A program made the translations under genes and the position numbers. DNA of 64,000 nucleotides, from the NCBI RefSeq assembly GCF_001625305.1, contig NW_017803102.1:523940-587939 (forward strand), in the 5' to 3' direction. The notes below the pieces were generated by a model, which was not told the DNA's origin, did not search any database, and was given only the letters and a program-made list of their open reading frames with translations. This stretch comes from Branchiostoma belcheri. Its lineage: Eukaryota; Chordata; Leptocardii; Amphioxiformes; Branchiostomatidae. Positions 57,246-64,000 of the stretch are shown here, in pieces (the stretch's first letter is position 1; each line of letters starts with the position of its first letter).

Positions 57246-57794
57246 GACATGTCCGGCACACAGCTTTTGTAAGAGCATAGAAGCATCTAGTGAGGACAGG
57301 TGGTCAGTTCTGGCCCGGCCAAACAGGCATGACCTCAGTGCTATTTCCAAAGCTATATTTCTTAACGTTATAACTTTACCATCAGGGACCCCAGACAGAA
57401 ACATCTACTGGCTACCCCCAGAACAAGAACAAAACGATTTTCAGAACAGTCCAATTGTCCATATGACCTCTCTGTGTAAAGATGTATATGATCATGAAAA
57501 AATGTGTGTCGGTGACATACATGTGCAACTTGACTCAGATTTTGCCGTTTTATCTTTATGATAACGCTCTGATTTTGCCAGTTGCTTTAGGTCTCATTCT
57601 TGACACGACTCAGACTTCACGACTTTTGCGAAAAAGTGCGAGCTTATCATTTATATTCCTTGTAGTCTCTAACTACTCATACTGCCAACTACATTTATAA
57701 GACAACCAGAAAGCGAGAGGAAGTTGAAAGTACTTGTGTACTATAGCAGTTTTATTATCAACATTGATGATGTACTTTGTCAATATGTGACCTG

Positions 57795-57845
57795 TCTTTA
57801 GCCCAGTGGGGCAAAATGTACAATAAAGGTCTTCATTCATTCATT
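57795..57845 (+). repeat. retroelement-like end with GCCC..GGGC hairpin
   Basis: TTTAGCCCAGTGGGGCAAAA and ACAATAAAGG followed by (ATTC)n. The rest of 57840-58180 shows nothing recognisable. Confidence 0.6.
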
Positions 57846-58194
57846 GTTTTACTTGTACTGTGTGCTTGAGTGAACAGTGAAGAAAGAAAATTTCTTTTCT
57901 ATCGTTTTAACGTTGACTATGACATTACTTACATGTATTCTATGTGTCCTTGTGATGACAAACATTGAGGAAAAACAAACAAATAAACCATACTTGAAGC
58001 TTCAATCTTACTGATATTCTTTCAAGGCTTGAAGACTTGACTTGACGACAGGAATATGAAATAGGAACCAAGAGGGTTTTAACGGTAGAGCGACGACGCT
58101 ATTTTGTCTTTAGATAGTAGCTTCATGTTCCATTGTTGTGGCCTTGTATTCAGTAAGAACAGCGAAGTAACTTTAGACCGTGTTCAACACAGCT

Positions 58195-58275
58195 CCACTC
58201 CGCCCCTGCGGGAATCGAACCCGGGATTACAGGGTTTACTGGCGTCAGTCTGTGCTCTGGCGACACCAGGGAAAA
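58195..58275 (-). repeat. tRNA-like sequence, minus strand
   Basis: The minus strand reads GGGTTCGATTCCCGC (B-box type, 58206-58220) preceded by CAGAGCACAGACTGACG. It may be a tRNA-derived SINE of a different family; a complete cloverleaf was not established. Confidence 0.4.
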
Positions 58276-58779
58276 TAGAGTCATCAACGCGCAGACTGGG
58301 TCAAACCTGACAGAGGCGTCGGCACAGGCGGTACCGACAACACCGGAATATTGTCATCAACATCTAACCTGTTATTACAGTCATCAGACTTCACAACACG
58401 CTTCCTATAATTTCAGCTTACAGTCTAAATAGGGCCATTTCCAGAAGCATGCTTGGATTTTGTTTTGCCTAACAGGCGTTTTTTTTTTTTCGGAGTAAAC
58501 TTGGTTTTACGTTTTTCGAAAGTTTTGTACTTAACACAGTATAATATATCATAGTAGATGGCAAGTTAAAAAGAACCACAGGACAGCTTCAGTGTAACGT
58601 TAAGTTTTCTTTTTCTGGGATGATAATAGAAGGTCTGTCTCCCCGCAGAGCGTAAAATCCTGTCTGCTCCAGGCAAGACCATATAATCATGTGTAATCAA
58701 ACGTGATCCGATAAACTCATGTCGCTAAACGTCCGTGCGAGGTTTCTTTGAAAAGAGGCAAAAAGAACTCACAAAAGCA

Positions 58780-59400
58780 CGTCGGCAGAACGTACTGTAC
58801 CTGTAGCCTCCATAGCATGCCAAAAACTGGGGATTTGGGGATGTTGCATCCAAAAGTTGCTCTTATCCCAAACACGCTCTGAAGCACTTCCTGGATATCC
58901 CAAACACGTCGCAAGCAGGACTGCACGTCCCAGATATCCCGGATGTGCTTCATCCGGAGCACATCTGGGATAAGCGGGGTGTTTATCCAGGACGTGCACT
59001 TGGGGGAGGAGCTTCCTGTTTTAGGAGGCGGAGCCTATGTCGCATGTGATTTTCGTGGTCAGAAGGCCGCCATTTTGTTCTCCCGTGCGAGGTTCGTGTA
59101 GAATCAATTCAGCTGCTGATTCTTTCTTACAAATCTAACCAAAGAAAAAGACACTTGTATGTGCACAGCTGAATATGTAACTGTCCTAGAATGTTTATTG
59201 GGTAATGATTCAACAAATGTAAGGCACAATGGGTACTGTTTGTAACGTGCCGAGTATAACAATAGTTACGTGACCGCTCTATCCAGAAGTCGTCACAATA
59301 AGACACATTCTGGATACGTACTTGCTCTATCCAGAAGTCGTCACACGCCAAAAGAGCGCATTCTGTTTACGTGACCGCTCTATACAGAAGTCGAAAATGA
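58780..59400. repeat. short repeated phrases, TATCC(C/A)GGA and CTCTATCCAGAAGTCGTCAC
   Basis: CCAGATATCCCGGATGTGCT and TCCGGAGCACATCTGGGATA (58930-58972) are imperfectly inverted. ACCGCTCTATCCAGAAGTCG-type phrases recur at about 59272, 59326 and 59373. Phrases like CGGTTCTGGATAC at 18.44-18.52 kb may be related. Confidence 0.55.
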
Positions 59401-59599
59401 CTGTTTACGGTCCTGTCAATCATGTTGATTGACTGCACCGTGGTACCAATCAGCGCACGTGGCTGCACCGGAAGAAGCACATTTGGGATATCCCAAAGTG
59501 TCGCCGATTGGCGACAAGGCTGGATAGAGCATGTTCTGGATACGTCAGGGGGTCTTCAGGTTCTTTGGGGGCTTTTATGTGCTATTTTCTGATTGCATA

Positions 59600-59910
59600 T
59601 AGACAACATAGCCGGCCTGGTTGAATTACCCCCGGTTTTTTTAACTGGGCTAATCAGAAAACAGCCTGGACCTGCGCAAAACCTGTAATGTATTGTGCAT
59701 AGCACTTCGGCAGAATGTCTCGTATCATAAGCTCGTATTCGCGTATATATAAGATTAACACTTCGTCTGTAGTTTCCAAATGTTATGTCAAAAAAGATAT
59801 CCACTGCAACAGGCAAAATTCTGAAGCAACGGTGACCATGTACCAAACATCCAACGAAAAGTGAAAAATCTGGGTTTTGCTGAGGTGCAGTACGTTCAGA
59901 CGACATGCTA
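59600..59910 (-). repeat. diverged copy of the 14.7-16.9 kb unit, inverted
   Basis: The minus strand contains GGCAAAATTC-complement, ACATTTGGAAACTACAGACG, TGCACAATACATTACAGGTT and CTGAACGTACTGCACCT-type phrases in the array's order. It is single copy here. Confidence 0.72.
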
Positions 59911-60119
59911 ACTCACATAATTTACAACTTAGCATTTTTCGTTATCAAGACATAAATTATGTGTCTGCTCTCCAAAAGAATATCGCTCACACCAAATGTT
60001 CAATCATATTTTTTCAGAGAACACTATCTAGGGGTCCTCATGTATATACCGTGTGTGTTTCAATGTTTTATCTTAATTTTCAGTAGAAATTTAAGCCTTG
60101 TGCAATATTGATGTTAAGC

Positions 60120-60445
60120 AGTTTTGTACAAGTACAAGCTGCGTAAGACCGGACTGTAAGGTTTGAACCACTCACACCGGGAATGATCCCCTACTCTTTT
60201 CGATGAGTGTGGTGGGTTCTTTTACGTGTGTGGGGGGTGGCTCTCCTCAAACAACGTCCTATCCGAGGAACATCCCTAACCGAAGCTAGGTACTCATTCG
60301 CACCCGAATGAAGTGTGGAAAGTCGTGTGAAGTGCGGAAAGTCGTGTAAATTGCCTAAAGTTCCTAAGGGCACAAGACTTGAACCCGGGACCTCTTGGTT
60401 CTGAACAGAACACCCTACCGTTTACGTACGCCACACGACCCCGCT
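60120..60445 (-). mobile_element. tRNA-headed SINE, family A, full length
   Basis: The minus strand has GTCGTGTGGCGTACGTAAAC (insertion in the A-box region), GGTCCCGGGTTCAAGTC, a middle with an extra GTGCGGAAAGTCGTGT-type duplication, TAAAAGAACCCACC and the GTACAAAACTGC tail. Confidence 0.85.
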
Positions 60446-60689
60446 AGGGAGTGCGGTAGCAGTGGTCACTGGCTCAGGAAATCTCCCCACCGCAAAAACC
60501 GATCGGCTGCATCAAGAAATGCAAAATCAGGTGTAGATAGAATGTTGCACAGTAGATCGCCAGGGGTCGCTTTACCAGATGAACAAAACAAAGCATGCAA
60601 GCGCAAGCAAAAAAAAGACACCTCCCCCCCCCCAAAAAAAAACCATCACACGTCATTCATTCGTTCAAGGGTTGTAACAAGTTGTTCGG

Positions 60690-60785
60690 TGAAATAAAGT
60701 CAGCAGCCGCCGCGCCGCGTGCCTGCAAAGCTGGTGTGTTACACTGAAGGGCGGTTATACCGGCTATACAGATACAGATACAGAC
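60690..60785 (+). mobile_element. SINE family C, 3' part
   Basis: GCCGCCGCGCCGCGTGCCTG, AAGCTGGTGTGTTACACTGA, GGGCGGTTATACCGG and GATACAGATACAG in order. Here the element is on the plus strand and shows its body-to-tail orientation. Confidence 0.78.
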
Positions 60786-61069
60786 CCAATGGTAGATCAC
60801 TGTCGATAGTATCAAAATTACAGACGCTTCATGTATCCTTCAACATTATTGTTCTTCTCTCTCTTTATCAAAAGATGACAAACGTTTTCTATTGTAAAAC
60901 GTGTCAAGGTCCCGCATAACAAGAACTGGCGGGTTTGGTTTCACATAGCGCGAATCGCCTTACGTTCAATGTCAACAGCATCTCATAATCAGGTCGTAAT
61001 TAAGCTGCATTGTCGGCCCATGTGACAGTCTGGACTGATTTACCGTCAATTATTGTTGCCGCTGACATT

Positions 61070-61325
61070 TCATCTGTACGTAGTTTGCCGTATACATATA
61101 TTCTGTACGTAGTTGCCGTATATATATATATATATTCTGTACGTAGTTGCCGTATATATATATATATATATATATATTCTGTACGTAGTTGCCGTATACA
61201 TATATTCTGTACGTAGTTTGCCGTATACATATATTCTGTACGTAGTTTGCCGTATACATATATTCTGTACGTAGTTTGCCGTATACATATATTCTGAACG
61301 TAGTTTGCCGCATACATAGCATACA
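61070..61325. repeat. tandem repeat, 29-40 bp unit, about 8 copies
   Basis: CTGTACGTAGTTTGCCGTAT recurs at about 61075, 61107, 61138, 61178, 61208, 61237, 61266 and 61295, separated by ACATATATT or longer (TA)n runs. The unit length varies because the TA run varies. Confidence 0.92.
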
Positions 61326-61765
61326 TACGTTATTCATACATACCTTTTTTTAGATCTTTAGTTGTAGAAGACCATTCTAAAGTCCCTGTACTTTTTGTTA
61401 AGTCAATAAGGAAACTCAAAGGGACGGTAGCACACACACACACACGTGAGGTCAACTTAACTCAGGCTTTTTTCTCTTTTGTCTTTAACCCAGAGATTTT
61501 GTCAGGTGCTTTTTTAGGTCATCTCATTGTTGACGCGATTCAAAAAGTTCCAGTCTTTTATGAAAACAGGTACGATTTTCTTTTGCTTGAGTTGTGCATT
61601 TGATTGCAGTAAACACGCACACACGTGAGGTCACCGATACTTATCGTCAAAACGTACCATTTTGACCAGTCAAGCGAAAACTGCGATGTTGTGTCACTTG
61701 GTTGAGCATTGTACTACTCTCGAAGCAGAGGTTTGGGTTTTGGCTTATTATTGGCGTGCTTTTAT
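61326..61765. other. gene-free, small repeats only
   Basis: A TGTAGAAGACCATTCTAAAG block (61363-61405) is an inverted relative of the TTCTTTATTGACACAACAAA repeat. CACACACACGTGAGGTCA occurs at 61434 and 61617. Confidence 0.5.
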
Positions 61766-61880
61766 TTTTATTTTATTCACACATATTTATTGAGTATTAG
61801 GCAAAAAGCACAGATTGCTTATATATGACACCTTCTACTCAAAGCATAAAACGAGAGTAAAACACAATTACAAAAGTGGC
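61766..61880 (+). repeat. dispersed repeat fragment (CACATATATTTATTGAG family)
   Basis: Matches 2838-2945 in order and orientation (ATTTATTGAGTATTAGGCAA, AGCACA, CTTATATA, CCTTCTACT). Confidence 0.72.
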
Positions 61881-62094
61881 GTGATTTAGAGCTTTTTATT
61901 GGGATTATTTTTTTTACTTACGTAAAAAAAAATACATAAATGGTCTCTACATGTTGTTAAGACCACCAGTTTTCTGTTTCATAAGTACTAGTAACACCTA
62001 TTCAGATTTTCTGTGAGCCACCTGGTATCAATAAAGATGGAACATACGTGCTTTTATAGCAGTCACATCGCTCGATGTATATTTATATGGCTAT

Positions 62095-62250
62095 AATGGA
62101 ATAATGACGATCGCCCTTTCATCCGAGAGGGGGTACAAAGAACAATTTCCTCCCAAATCGCGCGCCCGTGCGCCTAATGTCGGATAATAGGTGAGCACAC
62201 CTGTACCTGAAGACTGGAGTCACCTGTGCGCGCTGGTGTACAGGTAATTA
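62095..62250. promoter_or_regulatory. unique GC-richer block with E-boxes and a homeodomain motif
   Basis: AGAACAATTTCCTCC, CACCTG at 62198 and 62221, and ACAGGTAATTATCC at about 62237. It sits between repeat arrays and matches nothing else. Motif evidence only. Confidence 0.28.
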
Positions 62251-62820
62251 TCCCGCTGTGAAGTCAGGATGAGGTATAATAAATAACGCAGTCAGTGTGG
62301 TAAAGTGTAGTATACATTAACACAAGGTAGACTTAACACCTATATAGTAACTACCTTAACACACTGTACTGTAAAAAATTTACCCTTTGTATAAAATTTG
62401 TAACTCTGCATTTGCGTTCTTTGAAATTTCATATGATGCAGACATAATTATCCCACTGTGCAGTCGGGAGGACATAAAATATTACACAGTCAGTGTTGTG
62501 GAGTGTAGTCTACATTAACACAAGTAGAGTGTTAACTTGTGATTTAGGTCTGTTTATGTCTATTAACACCCACCATACTCCTTTGTAGAATGAATAAATA
62601 GTAGAAATCGGCCACTGTGCAGTCGGGAGGACATAAAATATAATACAGGCAGTGAAGTGCAGTGTAGTCCACATTAACACAAGTAGAGTGTTAACTTGTG
62701 ATTTAGGTCTGTTTGTGTCTATTTGCAATTACAAAATAAATTATAGTCAAGGTGACATATAATATAACACAGTGTAATGAAGTGTAGTGTACCTCAACAC
62801 AAGTAGAGTGTTAAGTATCT
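62240..62820. repeat. tandem array, 4 copies of about 120-200 bp
   Basis: AGTGTAGT(A/C)(T/C)ACATTAACAC recurs at about 62305, 62501 and 62658, with a CTCAACAC variant at 62781. Copies two to four share AAGTAGAGTGTTAA; CAGTCGGGAGGACATAAAAT is in two. Confidence 0.85.
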
Positions 62821-62875
62821 GTTTTTTAATCCGACAATATTTTGTATTGACCGTTCTTATCCCAGTGTTTTACAT

Positions 62876-64000
62876 GATCGAGTTGACCGAGTTGACCGAG
62901 TTGATCAGGGTAGTGGACCGAGTTGACCGAGTTGACCAGGGTAGTGGACCGAGTTGACCGAGTTGACCGAGTTGGACCGAGTTGAACGAGTTGACCGAGT
63001 TGACCGAGTTGACCAGGGTAGTGGACCGAGTTGACCGAGTTGACCGAGTTGACCGAGTTGACCGAGTTGAACGAGTTGACCGAGTTGACCGAGTTGACCG
63101 AGTTGACCGAGTTGAACGAGTTGGCCGAGTTGACCGAGTTGAACGAGTTGACCGAGTTGACCGAGTTGTACCAGGGTAGTTTGACCGAGTTTGACCGAGT
63201 TGACCGAGTTGAACGAGTTGACCAGGGTAGTTGACCGAGTTGACCGATTTGACCGATTTGACCGAGTTGACCGAGTTGAACGAGTTGACCGAGTTGACCG
63301 AGTTGACCGAGTTGAACGAGTTGAACGAGTTGACCGAGTTGACCGGGGTAGTTGACCGAGTTGATCGAGTTGACCGAGTTGACCAGGGTAGTTGACCGAG
63401 TTGACCGAGTTGACCGAGTTGAACGAGTTGACCGAGTTGACCGAGTTGATCGAGTTGACCGAGTTGACCGAGTTGACCAGGGTAGTTGACCGAGTTGACC
63501 GAGTTGAACGAGTTGACCGAGTTGACCGAGTTGACCGAGTTGACCGAGTTGACCGAGTTGACCGAGTTGACCGAGTTGACCGAGTTGACCGAGTTGACCG
63601 AGTTGACCAGGGTAGTTGACCGAGTTGACCGAGTTGATCAGGGTAGTTGACCGAGTTGATCGAGTTGACCGAGTTGACCGAGTTGACCGAGTTGACCGAG
63701 TTGACAGAGTTGACAGAGTTGACCAGGGTAGTTGACCGAGTTGACCGAGTTGACCGAGTTGAACGAGTTGACCGAGTTGACCGAGTTGAACGAGTTGACC
63801 GAGTTGACCGAGTTGACCGAGTTGAACGAGTTGACCGAGTTGACCGAGTTGACCGAGTTGACCAGGGTAGTTGACCGAGTTGACCGAGTTGACCGAGTTG
63901 ACCGAGTTGAACGAGTTGACCGAGTTGACCGAGTTGACCGAGTTGACCGAGTTGAACGAGTTGACCGAGTTGACCGAGTTGACCGAGTTGACCGAGTTGA
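62876..64000. repeat. 9-bp satellite (TTGACCGAG) with CAGGGTAG punctuation, continues past the window
   Basis: More than 1.1 kb of TTGACCGAG monomers with point variants TTGAACGAG, TTGATCGAG and TTGACAGAG. About every 30-160 bp a TTGACCAGGGTAG spacer interrupts the array (e.g. near 62906, 62936, 63012, 63170, 63221, 63386, 63476, 63607, 63634, 63723, 63862). The Leu-Thr-Glu and Asp-Arg-Val open frames follow from a 9-bp period and are not evidence of a protein. Confidence 0.97.

Noticed and set aside
61070..61325. CRISPR-like array of 20-bp repeats
   Set aside because: Spacers are (TA)n and not unique, the unit varies in length, and the setting is a nuclear animal genome. It is a simple tandem repeat.
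62982..63874. Open frames of repeated Asp-Arg-Val or Leu-Thr-Glu
   Set aside because: Produced by a 9-bp satellite; frames are open because the period is a multiple of three. There are no splice sites, start context or non-repeat flanks.

Overview
This window is invertebrate-deuterostome nuclear DNA, most likely lancelet (Branchiostoma). That assignment is an inference. It rests on a split PRDM12 gene that keeps the deuterostome domain layout, a FAXDC2 gene with closely similar coding sequence, an intron-containing cyanophycinase-like gene of the kind found in some invertebrate animals, and very dense short repeats (tRNA-headed SINEs, small inverted-repeat elements, short local tandem arrays) between and inside the genes. 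One 20-base assembly gap lies at 650-669.

Layout. 1-18.6 kb: no gene recognised. It holds several local tandem arrays (about 0.96-1.85, 4.0-4.3, 4.8-5.5, 5.6-7.2, 12.9-13.9, 14.1-14.6 and 14.7-16.9 kb), a 400-bp terminal-inverted-repeat element (3.4-3.8 kb), SINEs and a GT microsatellite. 18.63-23.23 kb, minus strand: FAXDC2, a di-iron fatty-acid/sterol hydroxylase-superfamily membrane protein, seven coding exons, 329 aa as modelled. 24.07-29.33 kb, plus strand: a cyanophycinase-like family S51 serine peptidase with a signal peptide, eight coding exons, 442 aa as modelled. These two genes are divergent and share an intergenic region of about 0.83 kb. 30.63-42.92 kb, plus strand: PRDM12, six coding exons, 417 aa, with a TATA/CCAAT/E-box promoter just upstream and an 8.8-kb first intron full of repeats. 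43-64 kb: no gene firmly recognised. It holds a downstream copy of the PRDM12 3' end, a very clean fold-back element, more SINEs and tandem arrays, several non-repetitive blocks that could be regulatory, a possible promoter with first exon near 57.17 kb, and finally a 9-bp satellite that runs off the end of the window.

The three genes do not form a functional pathway: a membrane lipid hydroxylase, a secreted or membrane-anchored peptidase-like protein, and a neural transcription regulator. What they share is structural. Each carries at least one partial local duplication of a coding exon. Two of these (FAXDC2 exon 6 copy, cyanophycinase exon 6 copy) keep the correct splice phase and open frame and so could be alternative exons. 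One (cyanophycinase exon 4 copy) is frame-broken, and one duplicates the PRDM12 3' end. All exon boundaries were derived by eye from reading frame, GT/AG sites and family conservation; no transcript evidence was available.
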